Origin: Cryptomeria japonica
Taxonomy: Eukaryota > Streptophyta > Pinopsida > Cupressales > Cupressaceae
Assembly (NCBI RefSeq): GCF_030272615.1
Contig: NC_081414.1
Span: 3,969,501 to 4,033,500 of the forward strand
DNA: 64,000 nucleotides
Reading direction: 5' to 3'
Part shown: one piece after another, positions 12,271 through 24,905 of the stretch
Layout: the number at the start of each line of letters is the position of its first letter
How positions within the stretch are numbered: position 1 is the first letter of the stretch
The notes under the pieces: model-generated
Told to the model about the DNA's origin: nothing
The model's input: only the letters and a program-made list of their open reading frames with translations
Databases searched by the model: none
Program-made: the position numbers and the translations under genes

Positions 12271-13370
12271 TTCATAGTTGAAGATGATGAATTACTTTAA
12301 TAAAGACTATAATCAAATCGTTGTAAAAAATGTGGATCAAGGATGGGTTCTAGGTACCATTAAGCTACAACTACTACAAAGATAAACTTTGGATGGTTGG
12401 ATGATGGGTCATGATGTCATATTTACAATGACATGAACTAGTCATGGTATTTGACTTATTTTCATATTTTGAAGATGAAACATGTTAATATGAGATGACA
12501 GGTCAACGTGTACCTAGGGATATGATATTATAATCTACTTAAGTGGATGGAGATGTTGACATGTAGCACACATCCCTTAAGTTAGTTATATTGCGTAATT
12601 AATTATTATAGGAGATGATTAGACATTAATTGGCATAATGGTTTACTCGTCTATTATATTATTAGGAGGTATATATAAAGGAGGTGATTACTATTGTAAG
12701 GATAAGTAACAAGTATGAAATTGTGTTTAGGATATCCAAGAGATCTAGTGTAGAGCGACTTCTTCCACAAGGAGTATTATACAATGCTACCCTACCTCAA
12801 TGGCTTATTCTATTTTTCAATATATTGGATATTATCATATTGGTCCATGAACATTTCTTGTGATATGTGTGATTTCTATTCTACATTATATTATCACAAT
12901 TATTAGATTTGTTTGGATCTTACCATATGATCATGAAACTTCAGTCAACTAAATATTTTACGGATATGCCATCAATTGTTAAATCTTAGAACCACATTTC
13001 TTGATAGCTAGTATTTTTACATACTTTCATTGTGTTTTGGAACTTGCAAACAATGATTTTATTACACAACAATAGTTTCTAGTGAATTTATTGATAATAT
13101 TGACATATTTTAGCTAGTTAGAATATTCAAATGGCATTATTTTATGACTATCGATGTCAATAATTTCCTCCCCTTCGTACTATATTTTCCATTGGAAATT
13201 GAATTTGAAACTCGAAATTTAGAGATTTAATTTTGGGGCATATTGACTTCTTTTTAGCCTTTTTATTTATTTATTTGGATTTAGTTTTCAAGAGCCTTTT
13301 AGTGATGTATATGATTTTTGATATTGTTGTTTAAATTCTATAAAGGATATATATTATCATTAGTGATAGT
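12271..13370. other. No gene; one TATA-like promoter motif
   Basis: AT-rich with no coding potential. A TATATATAAAGGAGG motif at about 12671-12685 followed by a pyrimidine-rich stretch could be an old LTR promoter, but no paired LTR, primer site or target duplication was found. Confidence 0.4.
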
Positions 13371-14164
13371 TTTTAGGATTTAGGTGCCACCAACCTTGTA
13401 AATCCTTTAATTTATTATTTTCCTAATATCTTTTGTAATTTACCAATAAGAGGTTAAATTGTTTAAACCAATTTGTCGTGAAAGAGACAATGTAAAGGCA
13501 AAGTTATTTTTACCATTTGTCTTCAAGGAAAAGGACAAAATAGCTAGGTGACACCTTTTGGAAGCTTCTATTTTTAGGTAGTTGGACACTTGTAAGGGGT
13601 TGTAAGAGCATCTATGATAGTTATGACAATCATTATTGATTCTATGATAATATTTATGACAAAATCCTTACGGAGGTGCCCATGCATGGAAGATGCCATA
13701 TGACAGCTGTAAGAGCATATGTAAGAGGCTATTTTGGGTTTTTTGACTCATTTCAAGGAGATACATGTGAGTTTTTCTAGGTGCTTTTGTAGCCTATTGT
13801 TTGGTGATACCATGGTGGTATTCATCCTCACAAATCTCTATGAATTGGGGCCTTGAGCTAGAGTTATTCATTTAGTCTTGTTCAATTTTTTGGATAACGA
13901 AGTGTTTCCGGATATAATAGAGGTCTACAAGTGAAGTGTATTGCTATTGTAATCTTCATTTAAATAGTAATATACTTGCCTCTCTTTCTGTGGTGGATTT
14001 TTTTACCGAAAGGGTTTCTCCACATAAATTTGGTGTTTCATGCATTATGGTTTTTTCCTTTTTTTGATTATGAAATAACTTCATTAAGGGTTTATCTTTT
14101 GTTTCTAATTTACAATAATATTCATTTGTTTTCATATTTCAAGCTTTCTTTACCTTGTTTTACA
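13371..14164 (+). repeat. 5' LTR of the 13371-31738 copia element
   Basis: It matches 30942-31738 along its whole length, from TTAGGATTTAGGTGCC to CCTTGTTTTACA. A primer-site-like TTGGTATCGAATCC follows within a few bases at 14168, resembling the initiator-Met tRNA site TGGTATCAGAGC used by plant copia elements. Confidence 0.88.
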
Positions 14165-14289
14165 ACATTTGGTATCGAATCCAATAGTTCTGTTATGGGA
14201 GGGACACCTTTCTCTATAAGTGTTGAAGTTTTTTTTTGTAGTGGGAGCTTTTGTTTTGTGGGTTTTTTTGTAGATTTTAGAAAGGTTGT

Positions 14290-14740
14290 ATACCATGCCC
14301 TCCACCTCTCGTCAATATATAAAAAATTTTAATGGCATTGGTTACACAATGTCGAAGGTGAAATTTGGGGATCTCTTAGAAGAGAGAGATAAGTAGTTGC
14401 GAGTTTCAGAAGAAAATAAGCGAGAGGATTCTTCCTTGACTGATGATGAGTGGGAAAATTTAGATAAGAAGGCACAGGGAACCATTCGGTTGTGTCTCAC
14501 AAAATTTGTTCTCCTGAATGTCTCTATCTAGAAAATATTGTATACAAGCTATGGAGGAAAATAGGTGATATCTATCAAACTAAGAGTTTGTCTAACAAGC
14601 TTTATCTAAAAAGATGTTTGTATTATTTGAAAATGAGGGATGACAATTCTATTGTTGAACATTTGAATTCTTTTAATTTGATTTTAAGTTAACTTAAGAA
14701 CCAATAGATGTTAGTATTGAAGATGAAGATAAATGTATTC
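14290..14740 (+). pseudogene. copia Gag, first part
   Basis: The segment near 14550-14690 reads KIGDIYQTKSLSNKLYLKR and LNSFNLILS, the classic plant copia Gag core. The part is cut by the insertion at 14741, with the rest of Gag resuming at 20713. Broken, fossil. Confidence 0.8.
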
Positions 14741-15886
14741 TATAGTGTCATAAAATTGCACCTCCTGCAATTTTAACCACATTTGAGGTCCTCACCTTGG
14801 TGATGACACCCTCCTTTTGACTAAGACCTCTTTCTGCATTTTTACCCCTTGACCCCTTCCTGTTTGAGCCCTAAGGTAGCCTCAGGACCTTGTCCGGACC
14901 CCAAGATAAGGCAGGACAGGGGCATGTCCCACCCTCTTAGGGTGGCCCCAAGATAGGTCCCTCCGACCCTATCTGCACTTCGGGATCCCAAATCTCCTCG
15001 ATGTCGGTCTTTGGTGAGATGAATTAATCTTCTAAGGCATGTATAAAAAGGGAGTTGGTTTTCTCATTTGCATAGGCAGGAATTGGAAGGAGGAAGGAGA
15101 TAAGCAAGCATAGGCGAAGATATACTTCATCAAGCATTCAAACATTCAAGTCTTCTTCATTCATCCATTGGATCAATATTTCAACATTCTTTGCAAGCAT
15201 GTATGTGTGTTAGGGTTTTGTCATGTTACATGCCATTCCATTCAACACTTGTGATTACATTCAAGAAGCAAAGCAATCATCATCAACAAGTTTCAGATCT
15301 ACAAGGTATACTTTTCTATTGTTTACATTCAAGCATTTGCAATTACTTTCTTTCAAGGTTGATTGCTCAACCGGGGTTTGACTGAGGCAAACCCCTATCC
15401 ACAACCCCTTTTCCTCTCTTTTATGTGTGTATGTTGCAGGTGCACAACTGCAATTGCAGGTTTGGGCTTCATTTGCAGAGATAGAAGAACCCTTTTCGTT
15501 TCGCGAATTTTGTGGAGGACCATGTACACTCCTGCCACGGTCTCAATGACTTTTCTCCAAATTTGCAGGGCAGATCCGTATCAGTCTAGTTAGGTCAGAT
15601 CTAAAGTTACAACACGATCTTGAATGGGTAGCTCCTCATTTCACTCATTTTCTCTCTCTTTTCCACATAGTCAACAAGTCAACTTTCTCATTTACAAAAG
15701 AGGGTAAATTATATTCCAACACTTGCAATCCACTTAGAATTCACATCCTTGTTTCTATTGGATTTGGAACTAGTGGATTCAACCCCTCTTTTGAATGTAA
15801 AGTATCTCCAAGTGAAAATCATCCTAGTGACTTCCTTTCTCTCTCCTAGGTTGGGGAGTCACTAGGGTCCATTTTTCCACTTTACA
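14741..15886 (+). repeat. Left LTR of the non-autonomous element (1146 bp)
   Basis: It starts TATAGTGTCATAAAATTGC (the partner LTR has TGTAG) and ends CACTTTACA. A TATA box TATAAAAAG lies at 15042-15050. It differs from the right LTR by scattered substitutions, denser in the first 200 bp, and by an extra stretch of about 45 bp near 14900-14955 flanked by copies of CCCCAAGATA. Confidence 0.9.
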
Positions 15887-16568
15887 TGTTGGTGAACCCG
15901 ACGTCTTACACATTAATTCTAATTTCTCATTATTACATCTGATTAATTGTAATTTGGATTTCAAATTTTCATTACCAAGTTTGATCTATTTGCAAATTTT
16001 AGAGGTTAATTACATAAAAACCTTAATTTTTCATTTTGAGCAAATTAAGCTTGTGAAGTGCAACTTTTTAATTGTTTGTTTCAGATCTGATTTTCATCTG
16101 AAAATTGCAATTCAAATCTGTCTCTTTATTCTGAAAATTCAGTGGTTAAATCATAAAACCCTAATTTTTAAGGTCTTTCTATTTTCGACCTTTGACTGCA
16201 AATTTGACTGATATAGACATCTCCAAATCAACTATTTTTTTGGATTCCACAATAATATCATAATACCTATCATCCCTGAAAATTTTGAAAAAAGTTGGTG
16301 GGACCGTGTGCACTTTCGCCACGATCCTTGGCTTTTTTCCCAAAATTTTAGGAGATGAAATTGACTATATTTTCTGCTTAAATCCAGAAAATTGGCATAC
16401 TTTATCAATTTTAACACCCTCTAAGGTCGAACACAAATTCAAATTTCACAAATTCAAATTCAAATTTTAAAATTTAAATTTTAAATTTGTAGTTCAAATT
16501 CCATTTTCCCTCCTTTATTAAATTTTCTATGCATGTATGGGGTGAAGATTATTTTTGTTTGATCATCA

Positions 16569-17423
16569 ATGAATATGGAGTTCTTATCTTATTTTGCTAA
16601 TTCAATTTTGATTTACATTAAAGATGTTCATGATGTTCCCTTTCATGCATATGATGATAATTTAGTTATCCCTTTCATTCATTGTTATGATTTACCCTCT
16701 CCCAACATTAATCTCATTAATGAGGGCACATTGGTGCAAAAAGGGAATATGGACATTTCTTTCAAAGATCTCCCTCCTAAAGATGAGTCTTTGGAGAATT
16801 GTGTTCCTTCTTCTCCTAAAAAATACCTCCCTCATAAGGACTATTTGGTGCAAGAGGATGATATTATGACTACTTATCATAGTGATACCATACCTACTTT
16901 TCATGATCTTCCCTCTAAAGATGAAGCATTAATTACATATGATAGTCCTTTTTCTAATGAGTGTCTTGAACATAAAGATACCTTAGAACAAGAGGATGAT
17001 ATTATTTCTCATCATAATGCTCTCTCCCCCCAAAATCAAGAGCCTAACAAAAATCAAATCAATGCCATTCATGTTCCTAGGAAACCAAAAATTCTTCCTC
17101 ATTATCATGTTGTGCCTTACACATATACTAATGAGGTAATTGATGAGAACATAGGTGAAGCATCATATGCTTTCTTAGTTCCTACAATCCTCTCTTCAAT
17201 TCACTCAAATACACCATCTCCTACCAAAAAAGTGCTTAAAGAAGGACTCTTAGAGGATGATTGGGGGTCTTTAGATTTCACTCCTACCTTATCTAGAAAG
17301 TTTAAGATGCCTGAATTTCATATTCTAATTTTTTCTCTTAACACAAATCTTGCAATTGATTCAGGCATGTTAAAAATAACATCTGACAATGAATGGCATA
17401 TTCATCACGATCATTTAAAGTAA
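16569..17423 (+). CDS. ORF of unknown function inside the non-autonomous LTR element (284 aa)
   Basis: This is the only long open frame in the element's interior, where Gag would usually lie. I do not recognise the protein. It is acidic and polar with no zinc knuckle, protease, membrane span or enzyme motif. It contains about 2.4 copies of an internal repeat of roughly 46 residues, with shared landmarks: a VQ/EQ-ED-D start, then FKDLPPKDESL or FHDLPSKDEAL, then a CLEHKD or YLPHKD end. The later part is rich in Pro, Ser and Thr (about residues 160-235), then ends in a short hydrophobic stretch. A highly diverged structural protein, or a chance-preserved open region, are both possible. The related element at 46282-49163 has lost the matching region. 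Confidence 0.45.
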   Translation: MNMEFLSYFANSILIYIKDVHDVPFHAYDDNLVIPFIHCYDLPSPNINLINEGTLVQKGNMDISFKDLPPKDESLENCVPSSPKKYLPHKDYLVQEDDIMTTYHSDTIPTFHDLPSKDEALITYDSPFSNECLEHKDTLEQEDDIISHHNALSPQNQEPNKNQINAIHVPRKPKILPHYHVVPYTYTNEVIDENIGEASYAFLVPTILSSIHSNTPSPTKKVLKEGLLEDDWGSLDFTPTLSRKFKMPEFHILIFSLNTNLAIDSGMLKITSDNEWHIHHDHLK

Positions 17424-17636
17424 CATTCAAGTTTCTATTATGTTGCTCCTTACTATGTGACATAGTTAGCTTACTTATTGGAGGCTCTTTGTCATTCGTG
17501 GTGGTACAATTTCAGGTGCAATCATACTTAGTGAGTAACATAATAGTCTATTTATTTTTGCCTCTCTTCTTGGGGGGTAAGAATATTTCTTTTCCTCTTT
17601 CTAAGGTTTCATTGTTTTCTTCATGGGGTAAATTAT

Positions 17637-17952
17637 TCATAAACTTGATGTCCTTTCTTGCATGGAGTTCTCCTTCATGCGAGTGCATGTTTGTTCCGTG
17701 CTTAGGATCTTTTCCTTGCTTGAAACGGTATGTCTATTATGAACAATCTCTCCTTTGAGGACTTTTGTAAACCTTCTTCTTCCCCTTTCTCTCTCTTTGT
17801 AAATTACCTCTTCTATTGTGTTATTCATAACTTGATGTCCTTTCTTGAATGGAGTTATCCTTCATGTGAGCACATGTCTATTCCTTGGTTAGGATGTATT
17901 CCTTGCTTGAAACGGTACGTCTTTTATGAGAAATATCTCTCTAGAAGTTGTG
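17637..17952 (+). repeat. Direct repeat of about 120 bp inside the element
   Basis: The segments at about 17637-17758 and 17826-17947 share long matching blocks such as CTTGATGTCCTTTCTTG and CCTTGCTTGAAACGGTA, about 187 bp apart. Confidence 0.75.
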
Positions 17953-18589
17953 TAATTCTTCTCATTGTCCTACACTTGGGGGGCAATGATCTCTCTCCCT
18001 CTCTCTTTCTCTAAGGATCCACTTTTCCCTATTGTGTGGATGGTGTGAGATTTATTAATTGATGTCATTCCTTGTGCGAAATTGTTGGTTGTTTGCTCAA
18101 GGATTCTCTCTTATACAAGAGGTGTAAGTCCTTTATTACAACCTATTTTCCACTTGGTAATGTACATCTGTGATAAATTCACCCATCCCTCTTGGGGCTA
18201 AACATGAGTCATCCTTCATCAAGAATCCCTTTCACCTAGCAATAGGAAGAAGGATTGCATTCTTGTTCTCTTCTGCACTTCATTCTAGAAGATGTTATAT
18301 TTGTCTAATACAACTCCTCTTGGGGGTAGATGTCTTTTTAATAAAGATCTCTTCTCCTCCAAAGATCTCCTTCACACTTACGACAAGATATCTCTTTTCA
18401 ACTATCTTATCCTTGATTCAAGAGTATTCCCTTTTTTGCATAGATCTATGACATTGTTGCATAATTTATATCTTCTTGGTGTTGAAGGTAGGTATCCTTG
18501 TTCTACTTTCCTTAAGATATCAACATCAACCTATGTTGACATCTTAAGGGGGGGGCACCCACACTTATCCTTTGTACTATACTTCTCTT

Positions 18590-18895
18590 ATGCATTGTAC
18601 AGTGGGACATTCTTGGAACCAGAGGGCAACCTCTTTCTTGTATAGTGAGACATTCTTGGAACCAGAGGGAAGCCTCTTAGAGAAAGATGTCGCCACTTTT
18701 CTCTTGTAGAGTGGGTCATTCTTAGAACCAAAGCATAGACTCTTAGAGCGAGATGTCTTCACTTCTTCTTTTCTTGTATAGTGGGTCATTATCGGAACCA
18801 GAACACAAGCTCTTAAAGTGAGATGACACCACTTTTTCTCCTATGCAGGGTGATTATTCTTAGAACCAGAGCATAGGCTCTTACAACGAGATATC
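18590..18895 (+). repeat. Array of about five 60-75-bp repeats in the element interior
   Basis: Units share CATTCTTRGAACCAGAG, then CTCTTARAG, then CGAGATGTC. Copies lie near 18608, 18651, 18718, 18788 and 18853. The related element has the same kind of array at about 47040-47270 with CATTCTCAAAACC and AAACAAACTCTTA. An array kept in two separate insertions suggests an old property of the family, for example RNA structure or packaging; that role is a guess. Confidence 0.75.
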
Positions 18896-19612
18896 ATGCC
18901 TTTTCTTGACACTTGTACTATACATCTTATACAGGTTGTAGCGTACTTGGGCATAAACTCCTATGATGCGCTTCAAACCTCACTTGCACACACGCACTTG
19001 AGGTTGAGTAGAACTAACAATGTTCTCACTCTCCTCCCTTACATAGATCACCCAGACTGGCTCTGGGGGATATATTTCCATGTCCTTCTCTCCATGGATC
19101 ACCTAGTTTTAGGGGCGAGATGTCCATGGTTTCTCTCTTGTTCGCCTTTCTTCTCATGTATCACCAAAGTGTGTATTCATGTCCTCTCTCTTCTTCCTCT
19201 CATGAACCCATAGTTTTTCTATTGATGGTTCAAGGATGATGTCAACTTTGCTCTTTTATGTGATCACTTGTGTTTATGTGATGGCATTGGTCTTTGTGTC
19301 CTAATTAGTTGTTGAGGCATCTGAGTATCGAGGTCTCTTCAGCTAGATGGTTTGTCGTCTCGTGTCTTGTTTTTGTCGTGTGTCTTTTATGCTTTGTTTT
19401 TGTTTTGTGCATCTTGCTCCTTTTTATTTTGTGTGCTCTTGCATATGTTTGAGTGAGTTAAGATCCTAATATTGGGGGCTTGATTCCTCGAGATTAGTGA
19501 CATATTATACTCCTTGTGATCTTGCTCTACATCTCTCATCTTCATCTCTCTTTTCTTTTACTTTATCGACAGTATTGGCATAATCCATACTCTTGCTAAA
19601 GTGGGGGCCAAA

Positions 19613-20712
19613 TGTAGTGTCATAAAATTGCGCCTCCCGCAATTTTAACCATATTTGAGGTCTTCACCTTGGCAACGACACACTCCTTTATGACCAAGAC
19701 CTCTATCTGCATTTTCACCCCTTGACCCATTCCCGTTTGAGCCCTGAGGTAGCCTCAAGACCCTGTCCGAGCCCCAAGATAGGCCCCCCCGACCCTATCT
19801 GCACTTCAGGATCCCAAATCTCCCCGATGTTGACCTTTGGTGAGATGAATTAATCTTTTGAGGCATGTATAAAAAGGGAGTTGGTTTTCTCATTTGCATA
19901 GGTAGGAATTGGAAGGAGGAAGGAAATAAGCAAGCATAGGCGAAGATATACATCATCAAGCATTCAAGTATTCAAGTCTTCTTCATTCATCCATTGGAGC
20001 AATATTTCAACATTCATTTGCAAGCATGTATGTGTGTTAGGGTTTTGTCATGTTACATGCCATTCCATGCAACACTTGTGATTACATTCAAGAAGCAAAG
20101 CAATCATCATCAACAAGTTGCAGATCTACAAGGTATACACTTATATTTTTTACATTCAATCATTTGCAATTACTTTCTTTCAAGGTTGATTCCTCAACCA
20201 GGGTTTGACTGAGGCAAAACCCTATCCGCAACCTCTTTTCCTCTCTTTTCTGTGTGTAGGTTGTAGGTGTGCAGCTGTAATTGCAGGTTTGGGCTTCATT
20301 TGCAGAGATAGAAGAACCCTTTTCGTTTCCCAAATTTTGTGGAGGACCATGTACACTCCTGCCACGGTCCCAACGACTTTTCTCCAAATTTGCAGGGCAG
20401 ATCTGTATTAGTCTAGTTAGTTCAGATCCGAAGTTACAACGCGATCCCGAACCGGTAGCTCCTCCTTTCACTCATTTTCTCTCTCTTTTCCACATAGTCA
20501 ACAAGTCAACTTTTTCATTTACAAAAGAGGGTAAATTACATTCCAACACTTGCAATCCACTTAGAATTCACATCCTTGTTTCCCTTGGATTTGGATCTAG
20601 TGGATTCAACCCCTCTTTTGAATGTAAAGTATCTCCAAGTGAAAATCATCCTAGTGACTTCCTTTCTCTCTCCTAGGTGGGGAGTCACTAGGGTCCAATT
20701 TTCCACTTTACA
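19613..20712 (+). repeat. Right LTR of the non-autonomous element (1100 bp)
   Basis: Starts TGTAGTGTCATAAAATTG and ends CACTTTACA; the TATA box TATAAAAAG is near 19867-19875. Target duplication TATTC follows directly at 20713-20717. Confidence 0.9.
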
Positions 20713-21350
20713 TATTCTTCTACTTTTTTCTTTGCCTTATTCTTGGAAAAATTTAATTGTTTCCATAAGTAGTGGTGGTGCAGAGCCTAAGATGGATAGT
20801 GTGATTCTCATACTTCTTTCTAAAGAGATGAGGAGAAAGACCATGAATGTTGGCTCCGAATATGCCTTGCATGTTCGAGGAAGGCTTAAGGAGAAATTGC
20901 CTAAAGGGGATAAAAAGAAGGATATTTCAAAAGGATGTTCTAAGACCCTCAAAAAGAGTAGAGTGAAGTAATGGAATTGTGGTAAAAGAGGGCACGTGAA
21001 GGAGTGTAGAAACAAGAAAAAGGGCACTTATACTTCCACAAATAAGTCCTCAGATGATGATGATTTTGATACTTTGTTTATTGCAACTAACTCTATTAGT
21101 AATGATGCTTCGCTTATTATTTCATGTGTTTCCTACCATATGACTCCTCGCAAGGAGTGGTTTTATGAGTATAAAGGATATGATGGAAGAGAAGTTTCTC
21201 TTGCTGATAACACCTTAGTAAAGATTATTGGCAAAGGAAAGGTAAATTTGTGTTTCAATGATGGGAGGATTGTTTCCATTGATGTTTTACATATTCCAAA
21301 TCTTGCAAGAAGTATAATTTTGGTTTCCAAGTTGAATGATTCATAAATGC
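20713..21350 (+). pseudogene. copia Gag end and protease region
   Basis: After the target duplication the interrupted copia resumes with a Gag tail, then a zinc knuckle WNCGKRGHVKEC near 20970-21007, then a protease region with SYHMTPRKEWF near 21130-21165 and a conserved IPNLARSIILVSKL near 21294-21335. Broken, fossil. It ends about 21475, where a further insertion begins. Confidence 0.8.
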
Positions 21351-22799
21351 ATGTGAAATTTGATGCTTGGTTGTAGGTTGGTATAGGAAAGTCTGGTAAT
21401 TGCTAATGGATCTCAGATAGGGACTTTGTTTAAGCTTGTTACCCCCTTTTTTGAGAATTAAGATAAATGCATGTTTAACTCAAGATTTTGCAAGTTGCTT
21501 ACATCGCTTAGTTGTCCCTTTTAATCAGTTCAAAACCAAGTCCATTGCTCCCTTAGTTCTTGAGCTACCCAATCGACCAATTCCCTTTGAAGTGTTTAGA
21601 TGTTAGCGGTGTTCATTCTTTTTCTTTAAGGCCCTCGTCCCTTTGTCGTCGACAAATCACAACCTTTCAGAAAGTCAACACTCATAGTTATCAATGGTTT
21701 CTAAGACTTGTCTTTCCCCAATCACCCGAGACCCCGATATGGCTAATTCATGGTAGTCAATCAAGGGCCTTCACTTGTTTCCTGTTATCAACCAATCACA
21801 CTTTTCAAGGATTCTCATACACTTTCAACAGTTCCATGATTCAAGTTTTTACTGATAGTCTGATAACAAGTGGTTCTAACTTCCAAGACACTCTTCAATA
21901 GAGACGTCAGTAAACGTGATGCATTAATGAGCATTAAATGCGAGAATCGAATCAGAATGTGGGAAAGGTGCTAGCTCTTTTCACAAAGAGAATGTCAGCT
22001 CATTTTCATGAGCTGGATAGTATAGTATGCTAACCAAAGCAAACAAATTTAATGCTCTAGGCATGTATAAGGCTACCACCTTTCTTCAAAACCTCATTTT
22101 ATATTCATATCTTTATTGAAAACGGTAGGGAAAATTGTGTTAATGGTGAATCCATGGGCATGAAAAAAGTAGGTTTGAACAAAATATATCCCTCCTCTCT
22201 GCTAATTTATTGAAAATTAGAGCTTTGTGGAGTTAAATTAGAGGAGGGCCTCCATGATTATGCTCATGAATTCATATCTTTGCCTCTTCTTGCATATCCC
22301 ACCAATCAATTTGGTCTCCTCTATAGTAAAAAAAGCGCTAGCTTATTTTCTTCTATATAGAATGAAATGTAAAATGTCTCCTACCATGGAAAGTATCTTA
22401 GATTATGGAGAGACACTAGTTTGGAGAATGCTAACAACATCATGATAGGTCTCACATTGCATATAAAATATTAGATAGTGGGCTCCTAAAAGTTGGAGGT
22501 TACACGCCAACCATTGCATGTCCTAAATTAGTTCTTGAGTGTGTTCATAATTACCACCCAGACTCTCGAGAAATCATAGTCTCGAATTAATTTTTAATAT
22601 CGAAAGTTGATACTTAATTGTGGCTTCGGTGTTACAAATTCCTGAAAAAGAACTGTATGTGGACATATCAGTGTAATCTAGTTGGGAATTATTTCAGTTT
22701 CAAATAGATTGGTGCTTTACTTGCATTTCTTGGAGTTGGTTGAATGTAGAAAGTAAAGGAGAGTCAAAGATTTCCCACTCATATAAAAAGGGAGTTGTT

Positions 22800-23640
22800 C
22801 AAGGAGGATATTGTAGAAATGATCATATTGTTGCACAATGTAATTGAGAGGCCTAATACTGACTATTTTGAGGAGTGGATGTGCTAGTTTCTACTAGCTA
22901 TTTCTATTGATGACCAATATGTGGATTGGGTAAAATTAATGAGTGAACACCTGCATGAGCAGTTGGTAAGTTATTGAAAGAATCCACAATTCCATTTGTG
23001 TTCTTTATTGTTCTATATACTTGTTGGTAATGAGTCATCTTTTATGGGCTTGAAATTTGAAAGCTCTCTTACGGCGGGCGCACCTGTATATGACTGTTTC
23101 GCTCAATTGTGAAAATATGTAGGTAAGAGAGGTTTTTTTTGTATACACGACCTTGGTAAAAAAATTGAAGGGTTACCAAAGAAAAGAATTTTTGTAGAAG
23201 TCATTGCCTTGATAGTGCAATTTGGTAGTTACTCCATCCACTTCCACACATTCTCTTATTTGAGAATTGGGGGTTATGAAAAAGTATGGAAAAAGTTCCA
23301 TTGAAACTGAGCCAAGGTATATGTCAAATTACCTTAATTTCCTAGAGCTCTGTCACCAAATGTCCTTTGTTAATACTAAATACATAAACATGAAAAAGAA
23401 GGGGTATTCTTTTCCCCTAGCCTTGTCTAACTTTTCTTGCAAGAGTAATGAATCATTCAAAAGTGCTGACAAACAATTGGTTGAGTTTGGTTTTTTCTCT
23501 TTTCCCTTGAGACCCAAATTTGACAGTAAGGGTTTTCTTAGAAATAATCTCTATGGAGAGAGTCAATATTTTCATGTATCTTGCCTAGAAGATTTTGGAA
23601 GATTGTGCAAATGAAAGAGAAGTTCAAAGGAGAAATCTAA
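22800..23640 (+). pseudogene. Decayed ORF of unknown function
   Basis: One reading frame from about 22800 stays open for long runs (for example DIVEMIILLHNVIERPNTDY and LHEQLVSY...HLCSLLFYILVG) and is continued in another frame at 23267-23614, ending YFHVSCLEDFGRLCK. It looks like a real protein in composition but matches no family I can name with confidence. It probably belonged to the unidentified block. Confidence 0.35.
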
Positions 23641-23786
23641 TGAGGTTAACCCTAGACTAGGTTCTAGCCTTTTGGTCTGCCTCTACCAATTCTTGAAAAT
23701 GAGACAGACGATGGTTCAAAGCTTATCGATGAATCATATCAAGCTATCACTACTACCCCACTTCCTCAAATTCAATACCCAAAAGA

Positions 23787-24905
23787 ACTAAGAGTGGGGG
23801 GGGGGGGGGTGAATCAATGAAAGCAAAAACAGTAACACTTTAATTGCAAACCAGTAAAAACATTTAACCAATTTACCAGTGACTTTGCATATAATCCAAA
23901 GTGTTATAAAAGCATTCACTACAAGCAAAACATTCACCATAACACAAATATTTATACGTGGATAACCCAACTGGGAAAAACCACGGTGAGATGGGATTCA
24001 TAAGTTAACTATGTGTAGAAATAGATAACTGATCGATTAAGGTCTACAAATGCTCTGTTAGAGATCTCAAGACTCGTTAGGAGCTATACCTAGTTAAAGG
24101 TAACCTCAGTGGAGGATTTAGATCCAAATTAATGAATCACCTTGTTAGAGGATTTATACAATGAAGTTTGTTAGAGCTTATCTTGTTAAGGGATTTTAAT
24201 GTTATAGTTGTTAGAGAACAACAATGGGAATGATCTAAGAATAGCACCTTCTGCTGGTTTAGATCCTTTTATGCACTACATTACTATATCACACACATAC
24301 TCTGCAACTCCTTCAACAAATCGCATCAACTCCAACTCATATCATAACTTGTATTTGCTATATCAAATATCCCATCACAGTGTCTTTTTATAGATATTTG
24401 ATTTCATGTCGGCTCCTGAACCTTGAGACAATTTCCTAGGGTCAATGAATTTGGACAATCTTCCTTAACATGACACAAATTACCGCCATAGTGTCGGTCG
24501 GTGGTAACACATTGCAACTAGTGATAATCCATCACACAAACTGGGAAACCGGTTAGAACACCGATATCGGTTCAGTGCTAACCGCTTCAATACTCACATA
24601 CCAATTCTCTTGAATTTATATCGGATGATTGTCTCCACGCTCCTTTTTGAGTTTACCTACTGCATCTCAAAATTGGTAACTCTGGAATTGATCAAAATCG
24701 ATTGACTTATCTACATATACCGGTTATCTACATACACCAGTTTAGACAACTTCATATATATGATACCGGTTAACAATACAATGACTCAATAGTACCGGTT
24801 TACCTTAACTGGTATACTAAGATGACTATGACAATTAGAACACATATGTGCCATCAATGACAACACATGAAGTCATCAAATACAAAAATCATCATCAAGC
24901 CAACA
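23787..24905 (-). repeat. Solo LTR of a copia-like family
   Basis: Read on the minus strand it starts TGTTGGCTTGATGATGAT and ends after a C-run and CTCTTAGT. A 5-bp duplication AAAGA flanks it (23782-23786 and 24906-24910). The same start sequence occurs on the plus strand at 63428. It includes several ACCGGTT motifs and the U5-type stretch with CCACGTATAAAT. No internal region is present, so it is a solo LTR left by recombination. Confidence 0.75.

Larger units (their letters stand above)
14741..20712 (+). mobile_element. Non-autonomous LTR retrotransposon (LARD-like) inserted in the copia Gag
   Basis: Two long LTRs (14741-15886 and 19613-20712) bound a 3.7-kb interior. The 5-bp target duplication TATTC is seen at 14736-14740 and at 20713-20717, and the interrupted Gag resumes right after it. 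A primer-site-like TGGTGAACCCGACG starts 3 bases after the left LTR, and a purine tract (AAAGTGGGGGCCAAA) precedes the right LTR. No integrase, reverse transcriptase or RNase H motif is seen in any frame, so it must have relied on another element's enzymes. The interior holds a 284-residue ORF and an array of short repeats. A relative lies at 46282-49163. Confidence 0.9.

Noticed and set aside
12671-12685. LTR promoter at a TATATATAAAGG motif
   Set aside because: No paired LTR, primer site or target duplication could be found.
23796-23810. Poly-G run as a quadruplex-forming regulatory site
   Set aside because: It is the C-run end of a reversed LTR shared by the family and is prone to length error; no further support.
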